This document shows positions 32,294 to 40,938 of a DNA stretch of 64,000 nucleotides, in pieces. The stretch comes from CADEDH01 sp039201605 (GTDB taxonomy: Bacteria; Actinomycetota; Acidimicrobiia; Acidimicrobiales; SZUA-35), in the NCBI GenBank assembly GCA_039201605.1, contig JBCCRO010000005.1, forward strand, positions 1 to 64,000, written 5' to 3'. Positions within the stretch are counted from its first letter, which is position 1. Every line of letters begins with the position of its first letter. The position numbers were made by a program, and so were the translations under genes. The notes below the pieces were generated by a model. The model was given only the letters and a program-made list of their open reading frames with translations. It was not told the DNA's origin and did not search any database.

Positions 32294-33709
32294 CTACGCC
32301 TCCTGTCGCTCCCACAGCCGGTGGACCAGGACGCCGTTGCGTTCCTCGATGGCGGCCATGGCCCCACAGATGATGTCCTCCCGGTAACGGCGACCGACGA
32401 GCTGGATCGCCGCCGGGCGGCCCTCGACCAGGTCCATCCCGATGACACCGGCGGGCAGCCCGAGGTAGTTGATGCCGGTCGAGTACACGGCCGAGTCGAA
32501 CAGGTCCTCCACCTCGTCCCGGCCGCGGGCGTCGTAGTCGGCGTCGTACATCGGTCGCATGAGGAACGGGGTGAGAAGGAGCGGATGCTCGTCGAGGAAC
32601 AGGTTCCAGTCCCGCATGAGCTTCGTCCGGTGACCGAAGCCGGTGATGTAGCCGTTTCGGTCCTGCAGCTCGGAGATGTCCAGGTACCAGCCGAACACGT
32701 CCTTGATCACGTCCGAGCCGTACTCCTCGATGGCGGGCACCAGGGTGGCGTCGAGTTCGGTGGTGCCGACGGTGAACCAACCCCGGGCGGCGTCGATCAC
32801 CGGGGGCGGGTCGGCCCGCACCACCCGATACCCGGCGTCGGCCAGGTGTTCGGCCGCCCGATCGAGCAGCTCGACGATGCCAGGGTGGATTTCGTAGCCC
32901 GCCCACTCGGTGGTCACGGCCACGGTGAGCGGATCGGGCACCGGCGGGCCCTCGAACGGTAGGGGCGGGCTGAGCGGATCCCGGGGGTCGGGCTCGATCA
33001 TGACCGACGTGGCCAGGACGACGTCGTCGACGTGGCGGGCGATGATCCCCTGGACCGACATGACCTGGGACAGCGGACCGCGCTCGGTCGGGGCCGACGA
33101 GTTGAAGACCGGCACCCGGTTGCTCGTCGGCTTCACCGTCACCGTGCCGTTGGCCATCGACGGGAACCGGAGCGAGCCGCCGATGTCGTTGCCGTGGTGG
33201 AGCGGTCCCATGCCGGCGGCGCAGGCCGATCCCGCCCCGCCGGACGAACCGCCGGCCGAGATGGCGTCGCCCCAGGGGTTGCGGGTCCGGCCTCGCAGCG
33301 GGTTGTCGGTGTCACCCCGCATCGAGAACTCCGGCGTGTTGGTGCGCCCCACCACGATGGCCCCGGCCCGCTTCAGGTTCCGGACGAGCGGGGCGTCCTC
33401 GGTCCCAATCACGTCGACGAAGGCCGGGACGCCGTTGGTGTTGGGGAGGCCGACCTGATCGATGTTCTCCTTGATCGTCACCGGCACGCCGTGGAGCGGG
33501 CCGAGTGCGGCTCCCGAGACCACCGCGTCGTCGGCGGCCGCGGCGTCGAGCCGGGCCTGGTCGGACAGGTCGTAGGTGATGGCGTTGAGCCCGGGGTTGA
33601 CGGCGGCCACCCGGTCGAGCACCGAGGCCACGACCTCGCTCGGTTTGAACTCTCGCTCCCGGATGCCGGCGGCCAGGTCGGCGGCACTCAGCTTCCACAG
33701 GTCGGTCAT
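32294..33709 (-). CDS. Amidase (amidase signature family)
   Basis: This 471-residue hydrolase of the amidase signature family uses a Ser-cisSer-Lys triad. Lys80 (PVTIKEN), the cis-serine in SAGGSSGGAG (S155/S156) and the nucleophile Ser179 (NDIGGSLRFPS) are all present. The family converts amides to carboxylates and ammonia; GatA belongs to it but needs GatB/C, which are absent, so this is a stand-alone amidase. A TAACCT -10 box (33754-33749, minus strand) and an SD-like GGAG before ATG 33709 give a leadered transcript. The specific substrate cannot be told from sequence. It lies convergent to the AfsR-like gene. Confidence 0.9.
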   Translation of the reverse strand: MTDLWKLSAADLAAGIREREFKPSEVVASVLDRVAAVNPGLNAITYDLSDQARLDAAAADDAVVSGAALGPLHGVPVTIKENIDQVGLPNTNGVPAFVDVIGTEDAPLVRNLKRAGAIVVGRTNTPEFSMRGDTDNPLRGRTRNPWGDAISAGGSSGGAGSACAAGMGPLHHGNDIGGSLRFPSMANGTVTVKPTSNRVPVFNSSAPTERGPLSQVMSVQGIIARHVDDVVLATSVMIEPDPRDPLSPPLPFEGPPVPDPLTVAVTTEWAGYEIHPGIVELLDRAAEHLADAGYRVVRADPPPVIDAARGWFTVGTTELDATLVPAIEEYGSDVIKDVFGWYLDISELQDRNGYITGFGHRTKLMRDWNLFLDEHPLLLTPFLMRPMYDADYDARGRDEVEDLFDSAVYSTGINYLGLPAGVIGMDLVEGRPAAIQLVGRRYREDIICGAMAAIEERNGVLVHRLWERQEA

Positions 33710-33847
33710 GATCTCGGCTCCGTTCGTCGCTCGGCGCGTGCCCCGGAGGTTAGATGGCGACCGGGCGGTACCACCCGTCCGCCGGCGGCCTCCGTCGGTG
33801 CCGCCGTCCCGACCGGCCCCGCTCGCACGGCCGGGGACGACGCCCGG

Positions 33848-34273
33848 TCACGACACCTCGGGGGTCAGCTCGGCCTCGATGCGATCGACGACCTGCCGCC
33901 AGTGATGGCGCATCCGTTCCCGCTCCTCGCCGTCGTAGAGCCGCTCGGTGTGGAATCGGAGGCTGCAGCCCGCCTTCGACGGCGTGACCGCCACCTGCAC
34001 GGTGGCGTCGTCGGCCCGGTCGACCGGCTGCCACGTCAACCGGACGCGATCGAGGGGGCGGAGGCTGCGGACCTCGCCCGTCGTGCCGTCGGCGGTCTCG
34101 TAGCGCTCGCCCTTCACCAGTGGCGTCGACAACCCCGGGCCGAGCCATACCGCAAGCCCGGCGGGCGAGATGAGGTGGTGCCACACCGTCTCCAGATCGA
34201 CGGCGATCGACCGGGATACCCCGATCTGCCACCCGGCGTCCCGGGTCTTGCCCACGGGGCGTGTCGGCATCAT
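33848..34273 (-). CDS. SRPBCC (START-like/AHSA1) domain protein
   Basis: This 141-residue protein has a single SRPBCC hydrophobic-cavity domain. SRSIAVDLETVWHHLISPAG at the N-terminus and the C-terminal HHWRQVVDRIEAELTP match the AHSA1/activator-of-Hsp90 C-terminal (ATPase-like) subgroup common in actinobacteria. These proteins bind small hydrophobic ligands; a specific role is unknown. A TGAGGAGGAC ribosome site precedes two consecutive ATG codons (34273, 34270). It follows the MMPL gene on the same strand after a 163-nt gap with a possible terminator, so co-transcription is uncertain. Confidence 0.82.
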   Translation of the reverse strand: MMPTRPVGKTRDAGWQIGVSRSIAVDLETVWHHLISPAGLAVWLGPGLSTPLVKGERYETADGTTGEVRSLRPLDRVRLTWQPVDRADDATVQVAVTPSKAGCSLRFHTERLYDGEERERMRHHWRQVVDRIEAELTPEVS

Positions 34274-34366
34274 GTCCTCCTCACGTCGAACACCTCCAGT
34301 CTCCCCGTCGTCCGACCGGGACCGCAACCGCTTCAGGGACGAGTCGATGAGCGAGACGACGCGACG

Positions 34367-34414
34367 GTGCCCCGACCCGATGCCAACCCCTGGGGGCGGC
34401 CCGAGCCGGGGCAC
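34367..34414. terminator. Structured region after the MMPL gene
   Basis: GTGCCCCG (34367-34374) pairs perfectly with CGGGGCAC (34407-34414) and encloses a smaller CCCC-T-GGGG hairpin. It lies 23-70 nt after the MMPL stop and before the SRPBCC gene, fitting a terminator. Confidence 0.4.
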
Positions 34415-34436
34415 GGTCACGGTGGCGGCAGGAGGG

Positions 34437-36665
34437 TCAGACGCCGACCAGATCGTCGGGCCGGGCCTCGGTCCCGTCGGCGTCGACGGCGATCGGGGCC
34501 AGGTCGTCGGCCGCGCTCGGCGGCTCGTGCAGACCGATCCGGTCGTGCAGGCGACGCAGCGGTGCCGGTGCCCACCAGTTCCACTCGCCGAGCAGCTTCA
34601 TCGTCGCCGGCACCAGCAGGGTGCGGACGATGGCGGCGTCGACCACGACGGCCAGGGCCAGGCCGACGCCGAGCTGCTTGATGGTGAGCGTCTCACCGGC
34701 GGCGAAACCGGCGAACACCACCACGATCAGCAGGGCGGCCGAGGTGATGATCCGGCCCGTGCTCTGCAGCCCGGTCGAGACCGACAGGTCGTTGTCGCCG
34801 GTCCGGTCGTGGATCTCCTTCACCCGGCCCAGCAGGAACACCTCGTAGTCCATCGACAGGCCGAAGGCGAAGAGGAAGATGATCATCGGCAACCACAGGT
34901 CGATCGAGCCCACCGGGTCGAAGGCGAGCAGTCCCGAGAGGTTGCCGTCCTGGAACACCCAGACCAGGGCACCGAAGCTGGCTCCCAGGCTCAGGACGTT
35001 CATGATCACGGCCTTGATCGGGATGGCCACTGAGCCGGTCATGGCGAACAGCAGGATCAAGGTGGCGACGACCACCACGCCGATGGCGATCGGTGCCCGC
35101 TCGGCCAGCATGGCCCGGGTGTCCTTGGTGGCGGCGGCGATGCCGCCCACCTCCACCTCGAAGCCGGAGTCCTGGGCCCGGATGGCGTCGACGACGGCCA
35201 TGGCGGTCTCGCCCTGGCTGGACCCCTCGGGGATCACGTCGACCACAGTCATGCCCTGGGGGAAGCCCACCCGGGGGACGATGGCGGCCACGCCGTCGAC
35301 CCCGCCCAGGCTGGACACCCAGGCCTGTGTGGTCGCCGCCTCGGCGTCGGCGTCGGCGATGACCACGATCGGCTCGGCCCCTCGGGCCGGGAACTCGTCG
35401 GCCAGGGTGAAGGCGGCGGCCCGGGCCTCCGACGAGCGGGGCAGGCTGCGGGCGTCGCCGTTCTCCAGGCGGGCGTCGAGGAAGGGCAGGGCCAGCAGGG
35501 CCAGGCCACCACCGACGATGACGAGCACCGGCAGGGCGAAGCGCTGGACCACCTTGGACAGGCGGAAGAAGGCGCCCTCGCCCGGAGGCACCACCTTGGC
35601 CGGGCGGATCCTGGCCCCGACGATGCTGAGCAGGGCGGGCAACAGGGTGAGTGCCGCCGTCATCGACAGCAGCACGGCCGACAGGCCGCCGACCCCGAAG
35701 CTGGTCATCGTCGGATCGCCGAAGACGAACATGCCGCTCATGGCGACGGCCACGGTGAGGGCCGAGTAGACGACGGTGACGCCTGCGGTGGCGACCATCG
35801 TCTCCACCGCGGTGGGGAGGTCGGCGCCCTTGCCCCGCTCCTCCCGGAAGCGGGAGACCAGGAGCAGGCCGTAGTCGATGCCGAGGCCGAGGCCGAGCAT
35901 CGACACCACGTTGATGGCGAAGACCGACACCGAGTCGAGGACGAAGGTGGCGGCGAGCAGGGCGATGCCGGCCGACAGGAAGCCGGCGGCGGCCACGGCG
36001 ATGGGCATGCCGGCGGCCCGCACGCCGCCGAAGATGAAGATCATGGCTATCAGGGCGATGGGCAGGGCGATGGCCTCGCCCCGGAGGAGGTCCTCCTCGG
36101 CCTGGGTCTCGAACTCGATCAGGACGACGGGCTCGCCGCCGACGTCCACGTCGACGCCGGGCAGGGTGCCCTCGCCGCCAGCGGCATCGCCGCCGCCTTC
36201 GAGGCCCTCACCGTCGAGGGTGTGGGCCAGGGCCCGCAGATCCTCGACGAGGTCGTGTTCGACCGACTCGTCCAAGCCGTTGACGTAGGACACCACCACC
36301 AGCGCCCCATCGCCGTCGGTGGCCACCAGCTCGGGGGCACCCGTCGACCACGGGTCGACGACGGCGACCACGCCCTCGGTGGCGGCCAGTTCGGCCAGGA
36401 GATCGGCGACCGGGGCGGGGGGCGTCGTGCCCGGCTCGGTGGCGAGGCCGTCGATGACGATGGCGATGTCGCCGCCGGTCGGGGCCGACTCGTTCAGTCG
36501 CTCCAGCACTCGGGCCGCCTCGACCCGGTCGCTCCCGGTGAACTCGGCGGTCACCCGCTCGGCCAAGGGACCGGAGGCGAACACGCCGGCGACCACGATG
36601 GCCAACCAGGCGGCCACCACCGGCCAACGTCTGCGGTACGTGAACGCACCCAACTTCCTGAACAT
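34437..36665 (-). CDS. MMPL/RND family transporter
   Basis: This 742-residue inner-membrane exporter has the two-fold MMPL layout: one N-terminal helix (RRRWPVVAAWLAIVVAGVFA), an extracytoplasmic domain of about 140 residues, five helices, a second helix-domain-helices repeat from about residue 395, and a short tail. The conserved proton-relay motifs are seen in LGLGIDYGLLLVSRFREE and FGLSMDYEVFLLGRVKEIHD (GxxxDY pairs), as in MmpL3/YdfJ proteins. These proteins export lipids or hydrophobic drugs using the proton gradient. ATG 36665 follows an AGGGAGGA ribosome site. The divergent region to selenoprotein 3 holds SARP-like CTGAC repeats, so the AfsR-like protein may control it. Confidence 0.9.
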   Translation of the reverse strand: MFRKLGAFTYRRRWPVVAAWLAIVVAGVFASGPLAERVTAEFTGSDRVEAARVLERLNESAPTGGDIAIVIDGLATEPGTTPPAPVADLLAELAATEGVVAVVDPWSTGAPELVATDGDGALVVVSYVNGLDESVEHDLVEDLRALAHTLDGEGLEGGGDAAGGEGTLPGVDVDVGGEPVVLIEFETQAEEDLLRGEAIALPIALIAMIFIFGGVRAAGMPIAVAAAGFLSAGIALLAATFVLDSVSVFAINVVSMLGLGLGIDYGLLLVSRFREERGKGADLPTAVETMVATAGVTVVYSALTVAVAMSGMFVFGDPTMTSFGVGGLSAVLLSMTAALTLLPALLSIVGARIRPAKVVPPGEGAFFRLSKVVQRFALPVLVIVGGGLALLALPFLDARLENGDARSLPRSSEARAAAFTLADEFPARGAEPIVVIADADAEAATTQAWVSSLGGVDGVAAIVPRVGFPQGMTVVDVIPEGSSQGETAMAVVDAIRAQDSGFEVEVGGIAAATKDTRAMLAERAPIAIGVVVVATLILLFAMTGSVAIPIKAVIMNVLSLGASFGALVWVFQDGNLSGLLAFDPVGSIDLWLPMIIFLFAFGLSMDYEVFLLGRVKEIHDRTGDNDLSVSTGLQSTGRIITSAALLIVVVFAGFAAGETLTIKQLGVGLALAVVVDAAIVRTLLVPATMKLLGEWNWWAPAPLRRLHDRIGLHEPPSAADDLAPIAVDADGTEARPDDLVGV

Positions 36666-36768
36666 GGGGGTTTCCTCCCTGCACAACGGACGAGGCTCGA
36701 TGCGCTCGTCGACCTCCCTCACCGTGACCGCCCCGGCTGACGGACCGCTTGCGGTCGGGGCCTCATCG

Positions 36769-36794
36769 CTGACCGCCGCTGACCGAGCGCTGAC
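36769..36794. promoter_or_regulatory. CTGAC repeats in the MMPL / selenoprotein 3 divergent region
   Basis: CTGAC occurs at 36769, 36779 and 36790 (10 and 11 bp apart), plus a further copy at 36737. The middle unit CTGACCGAGC is identical to one before the AfsR-like gene (28681). This suggests control of one or both divergent genes by that SARP-type regulator. Confidence 0.5.
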
Positions 36795-36892
36795 ACGGAC
36801 CGCGACCGAAGAGAAAGCCCTGCTCAGAGCCTTGCGGGACCGGGGCTCAGGCTCGACTGGAATGGCGGGCGCCGTAGGTGGTTGACTCTCGC

Positions 36893-37546
36893 ATGGCTTC
36901 AGCGCTCGAACCGATTCTCGACCTGCGACGCACGGGTGGTGCCGTGCTCCTGATCACCTACCGAGGCGACTGGTGACCGTATTGCGTTGGCCAGCTCGTG
37001 CGGCTGGCAGAAGCGGACGACCGTATCCACGCCGCCGGCGCCGAGGTGATCGCCATCTCGGTCAACGAACCGGAGCGTCAGGCCGGCATGCGCAACCGGT
37101 GGAAGCTCGACCATCACCTGCTCGTCAGTGATCCCGGAGGGGAGACCTATCTGAAGGCGCTCGACCTGTACGACCCCGAGGAACGGGGCGGCATCGCCCT
37201 TCCGGCGGTGATCGTGATCGCCCCCGACGGCACCGAGGCCTACCGGTACAACGGCCGGGACTTCGCCGATCGCACCACCGACGCCGAGATGTTCGAGGCG
37301 CTCGAAGGGCTCGGGCTGCCGGCGATCGAGCCGCCCCAGGGCGGGCCCGACGTCGAGGTGCCCGAGGATCTCACCGGCTACTTCCGCCACGACATGTTCG
37401 GCCCGTATTTCCGGGGCAACATGTTCGGCGCCATCGCCATCGGCGGGCGGGTCGCCGACCCCGAGTCGGCCCAGATCGCCCGGGAACACCGCAAGATGGC
37501 CAAGGCCACCCTCGACGCCTGGGACGTCGTCCGCCAGCGGAGCTGA
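36893..37546 (+). CDS. Selenoprotein: peroxiredoxin-like protein with UPYC motif
   Basis: This 217-residue AhpC/TSA-like redoxin is read through an in-frame TGA at 36974-36976 as Sec28. The context ITYRGDWUPYCVGQLVRL matches the FYRG-x-WCPYC motif of peroxiredoxin-like proteins, so Sec replaces the first (peroxidatic-type) cysteine and Cys31 is retained. The rest of the fold follows: IHAAGAEVIAISVNEPERQ, LLVSDPGGETYLKALDLYDP and LPAVIVIAPDGTEAYRYNGR. No signal peptide is present, so it is cytoplasmic. The frame is otherwise open from ATG 36893 to TGA 37544. A 6-bp hairpin at 36990-37008 is a SECIS candidate. A conventional call would start at 36998 and lose the active site. Role: peroxide reduction, inferred from the family. 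Confidence 0.85.
36990..37008 (+). promoter_or_regulatory. SECIS-like hairpin of selenoprotein 3
   Basis: GCCAGC (36990-36995) pairs with GCTGGC (37003-37008) around the 7-nt loop TCGTGCG. The loop starts 20 nt after the TGA. Folded by hand; weaker than the element of selenoprotein 2. Confidence 0.5.
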
Positions 37547-37561
37547 CCGCAGCCGATCGAT

Positions 37562-37587
37562 CGGCCCCGGGGGGAAAACCGGGGCCG
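37562..37587. terminator. Terminator after selenoprotein 3
   Basis: A perfect 9-bp stem CGGCCCCGG / CCGGGGCCG encloses the loop GGGGAAAA, 16 nt after the stop codon. Confidence 0.65.
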
Positions 37588-37670
37588 TCAGGGCTACGAC
37601 GAGAACGACCAAAACTCGACCTTTCGATTTTCTCGCGGCTTACTTTCGGAACATTGATCACCTCCTGCCC

Positions 37671-37691
37671 TGACGGTTGTGTTGTCCGTCA
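37671..37691. promoter_or_regulatory. Dyad upstream of tctC
   Basis: TGACGG-N9-CCGTCA lies 51-71 nt before ATG 37742, after an AT-richer stretch containing TACTTT (37641-37646) as a possible -10 box. It could be a leader hairpin or a response-regulator site. Confidence 0.35.
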
Positions 37692-37741
37692 CAAGGGGGG
37701 AACGACTGGCGTGCCCCTCTCCAGCACGACGGGAGAGATCA

Positions 37742-38842
37742 ATGAAGACGTGGACACGCATCCTTGCGATCCTGTTCGCGGCCGCCCTGGTGGCGTCGGC
37801 CTGCGGCGGCGACGAGGACGGCGGCGAAGAGGGCGCCACCGACGAGCCGACCGAGGCCGCTGACACCGCGGCCGAACCCGAGGAGAGCGACGACGGCGAT
37901 GCCGAGGCGGCCGAGGACGACGGCGACGAGGAAGCCGCCGCATCGTTCGTCCCCGGGTCGCCCGAGTGCGTCGCCCCGGCCGATGCCGGCGGCGGGTGGG
38001 ACTTCACCTGCCGATCGATCGGTCAGCTGTTCGAAGACCTCGGCCTCACCGAGAACGTCGTCGTCACCAACCAGCCCGGCGGCGGCGGCGGTGTGGCCTT
38101 CAGCGACGTCGCCGCCAACCGGAACGACAACAGCGACCTCGTCATCGCCGCCTCACCGGCGACGGCGATTCGGTTCGCCCAGAACCAGTACGAAGGCCTC
38201 TCGGCCGACGAGTTCCGGTGGATCGGTGCCATCGGTGCCGACTTCGGGGTCGTCGCCGTCCCGGCCGACAGCGAGTTCGAGTCCTTCGACCAGCTGATCG
38301 AGGCCATGCAGGCCGATCCGACCGCCATCGTGTGGGGCGGCGGCTCGCCGGTCGGCGGGCAGGATCACTTCAAGGTGCTGCTCCTGGCACAGGAGTTGGG
38401 GATCGACCCGGCGGCCGTGCCGTGGGTGGCCTACGACGGTGGGGGCGAGGCGCAGAACGCCCTGCTCGGCGGCGAGATCGCCGTCTTCCCCGGCGACGTG
38501 TCGGAGACGATCGGCAACGAGGACCTCCGCATCCTCACCGTCATGGCCGAGGAGCGGGTCCCGGCCCTCCCCGACGTCCCGACGACGACGGAGCTGGGCT
38601 ACGAGACCATCTTCCCGATCTGGCGTGGCCTGTTGGCTCCTGGTGGGATGAGCGACGACGCCTACGACTTCTGGGTCGACGCCCTCGGTCAGGTCGAGGC
38701 GTCGCCGGAGTGGGTGGCCGCCCGGGACGAGAACGGCCTGTCGCCCCTGCGGCTCCTCGGCGATGACTTCCAGGTGTTCGCACTGGACGCCGTCGACGAC
38801 TTCCGCACCCTGTCCGAGCCCTTCGGAATCATCAACGAGTAG
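37742..38842 (+). CDS. tctC: Tripartite tricarboxylate transporter substrate-binding lipoprotein
   Basis: This 366-residue extracytoplasmic receptor of the TctC/Bug family has a signal and lipobox VASACG, an acidic Glu/Asp linker of about 40 residues, then the bilobal domain. Family marks include PGGGGGVAFSDVAANRNDNS (the glycine-rich carboxylate-binding loop) and GGGSPVGGQDHF, LPDVPTTTELGYETIFPIWR and LLAPGGMSDD. It delivers a carboxylate (citrate or another di/tricarboxylate) to TctAB. The ATG 37742 is preceded by GGGAGAGATCA; a frame extends upstream without a signal. It is the first gene of the tctCBA operon. Confidence 0.93.
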   Translation: MKTWTRILAILFAAALVASACGGDEDGGEEGATDEPTEAADTAAEPEESDDGDAEAAEDDGDEEAAASFVPGSPECVAPADAGGGWDFTCRSIGQLFEDLGLTENVVVTNQPGGGGGVAFSDVAANRNDNSDLVIAASPATAIRFAQNQYEGLSADEFRWIGAIGADFGVVAVPADSEFESFDQLIEAMQADPTAIVWGGGSPVGGQDHFKVLLLAQELGIDPAAVPWVAYDGGGEAQNALLGGEIAVFPGDVSETIGNEDLRILTVMAEERVPALPDVPTTTELGYETIFPIWRGLLAPGGMSDDAYDFWVDALGQVEASPEWVAARDENGLSPLRLLGDDFQVFALDAVDDFRTLSEPFGIINE

Positions 38843-38867
38843 CGGCGGCGACGAGGGGAGGTGTCCG

Positions 38868-39395
38868 GTGTCTGAAACCGAAGCCGACAACACGGCCAGT
38901 GCATCGTCCGAACCGACACCGGGCACCTCCGCTCAGGAGACCACGCCACCATCCCGGTCCAGCGACCGGGTGGTGGGCGTGGTGGGCCTCGTGCTCGCCG
39001 TCTGGTACACGGTCGAGGCCCGAACCTTCGACGGGACGGCCTTCAGTTCCGGGCCCGTCGGCCCGAAGACGCTCCCCACCGGCATCGGCCTGCTCTTCGG
39101 GCTGGTGTCGATGTACCTCTTCGTCCGCCCCGACGAGTCACCTCGCTGGCCGACGCGCGGCGCCACGTGGCGGATCGCCCTCGTCCTCGGGGCGTCGTAT
39201 CTGTACGGGCAACTGCTGCAGCCGGTCGGCTTCATCGTGGCCAGCGCCCTGATCTCCATCGTCATGGGGTCGCTGTTCCGGGCGCCCCCGGCCCGGCTCG
39301 TCCCGCTGAGCATCGCCTTTCCGATCGCCCTGGCCTACGTCTTCAACAACCTGCTGGAGCTCCGGCTCCCGGCCGGTTGGTGGGGAGGGTTCTGA
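38868..39395 (+). CDS. tctB: Tripartite tricarboxylate transporter small permease
   Basis: This 175-residue membrane protein has a hydrophilic N-terminus of about 32 residues and four helices. It matches TctB by size, by VGPKTLPTGIGLLFGLVSMY and by the C-terminal LNNLLELRLPAGWWGG-type ending (here FNNLLELRLPAGWWGGF). GTG 38868 was chosen because a GGGGAGG ribosome site stands 7 nt upstream. It lies between tctC (25-nt gap) and tctA (3-nt gap) and forms the small membrane subunit of the sodium- or proton-driven importer. Confidence 0.9.
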   Translation: MSETEADNTASASSEPTPGTSAQETTPPSRSSDRVVGVVGLVLAVWYTVEARTFDGTAFSSGPVGPKTLPTGIGLLFGLVSMYLFVRPDESPRWPTRGATWRIALVLGASYLYGQLLQPVGFIVASALISIVMGSLFRAPPARLVPLSIAFPIALAYVFNNLLELRLPAGWWGGF

Positions 39396-39398
39396 GCG

Positions 39399-40928
39399 GT
39401 GCTCGCCTTCAACCTGCTCGACGGCTTCGCCGCCGCCCTCACCCCGGAGAACATCGCGCTGGCCTTGCTGGGCTGCCTGCTCGGCACCCTGATCGGCGTG
39501 CTGCCCGGTATCGGGCCCATCACCGGTGTCGCCATCCTGTTCCCCATCACGCTGTCGCTGGGCCTCGACGACGGCTCCACCCTGATCCTCCTGGCCAGCG
39601 TCTACTACGGCAGCCAATACGGCGGCTCGACCACCAGCATCCTGTTGAACGTCCCCGGCGAGGCGTCATCGGTGGTGACGACGCTCGACGGCTACCAGAT
39701 GGCCAGACAGGGGCGGGCGGGTCAGGCCCTGGCCATCGCCGCCATCGGGTCGTTCGTCGCCGGCACCGGATCGGTGATCGGGCTCATGGCGTTCGGCCCG
39801 CCGCTGTCGGAGGTGACCACCGAGTTCCAGTCGCCGGAGAAGTTCCTGGTGGTCGTGCTGGCCTTCGCCACCGTCTCCAGCCTGGCCGGGAACAACCTCT
39901 TCAAGGGGATCCTGGCCGTCCTCTTCGGCGTGATGCTGTCCACCGTCGGCATCGACCTCCAGACCGGGGTCCCTCGCTACACCCTGGGCCAGCTGAAGCT
40001 CCAGGAAGGGATGGACTTCGTCGTCGTGGCCATCGGGCTGTTCGCCGTGAGCGAGGTGCTCACGCTGCTCGAGGGCGCGGCCCGGGGCGAGAACGTCGCC
40101 TTCCAGAAGGCGGAACGGATATGGGTGTCGTTCCGCGAGTTCGTGTTCTCGCTGGGGGCCATCCTCCGCGGGGCGGTCATCGGCTTCTTCGTCGGCCTCC
40201 TTCCCGGCACCGGGGCATCGGTCGCCGGGTTCATGTCCTACGGCCTGGAGAAGCGCTTCTCCGACCGGGACGGCACGTTCGGCCACGGCGACATCCGCGG
40301 CGTTGCGGCGCCGGAGTCGGCCAACAACGCCGCCGCCGGCGGCTCGCTCGTGCCGTTGCTCACCCTCGGCATCCCCGGCTCCGGCACCACGGCGGTGCTG
40401 CTCGGTATCCTGATCTCGATGGGGATCCGGCCCGGCTCCGGCAACGTCTTCGACGAGACCCCCGAGCTGATCTGGACCCTGATCGCCTCGATGTACATCG
40501 GCAACGTGATGCTGCTGCTGTTGAACTTCCCGCTGGTGAAGGTGTTCGTCAAGATCCTCGAGATCCCGACGTGGTTCCTGATGCCGATGATCCTGGTCAT
40601 CAGCTACATCGGGGTGTACTCGGTCAACAACAGCAGCCTCGACATCACGATCATGACGATCTTCGGCCTGCTCGGCTTCCTCTGCCGCAAGGTGGCGATC
40701 CCGCTGGCGCCGATCCTGATGGGCCTGATCCTGGGCGACGACCTCGAACAGAACTTCCGTCGGTCACTGGTGGCCAGCCAGGGTGACTACGGCACCTTCT
40801 TCCAGGGCCCGCTCCGTCTGGCGCTCGTAGCCGGTTGCCTCGTCGTTCTTTTCCTCCCCCAGATCCTGAGCCGGATGCGGGGATCGAACGTCAAGGACGA
40901 GTTCGCCGACGCCGGGGCCGAGGTCTAG
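39399..40928 (+). CDS. tctA: Tripartite tricarboxylate transporter large permease
   Basis: This 509-residue TctA permease has about 12 helices. Conserved family motifs are present: LLGTLIGVLPGIGPITGVAI-type loop near residue 30, YYGSQYGGSTTSILLNVPGE near residue 67, LPGTGASVAGFMSYGLEKRF in the second half and AAPESANNAAAGGSLVPLLT. The two glycine-rich loops are the symmetry-related substrate/ion sites. The start is GTG 39399, 3 nt after tctB. The cation exchanger gene begins 10 nt downstream and may be in the same operon. The CitA/CitB-like pair at 41928-44220 is the likely regulator. Confidence 0.94.
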   Translation: MLAFNLLDGFAAALTPENIALALLGCLLGTLIGVLPGIGPITGVAILFPITLSLGLDDGSTLILLASVYYGSQYGGSTTSILLNVPGEASSVVTTLDGYQMARQGRAGQALAIAAIGSFVAGTGSVIGLMAFGPPLSEVTTEFQSPEKFLVVVLAFATVSSLAGNNLFKGILAVLFGVMLSTVGIDLQTGVPRYTLGQLKLQEGMDFVVVAIGLFAVSEVLTLLEGAARGENVAFQKAERIWVSFREFVFSLGAILRGAVIGFFVGLLPGTGASVAGFMSYGLEKRFSDRDGTFGHGDIRGVAAPESANNAAAGGSLVPLLTLGIPGSGTTAVLLGILISMGIRPGSGNVFDETPELIWTLIASMYIGNVMLLLLNFPLVKVFVKILEIPTWFLMPMILVISYIGVYSVNNSSLDITIMTIFGLLGFLCRKVAIPLAPILMGLILGDDLEQNFRRSLVASQGDYGTFFQGPLRLALVAGCLVVLFLPQILSRMRGSNVKDEFADAGAEV

Positions 40929-40938
40929 CGCCGACGCC

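Noticed and set aside
39167..40786. 539-residue plus-strand ORF overlapping tctB/tctA
   Set aside because: Arg/Pro/His-rich frame-shifted shadow of tctA.
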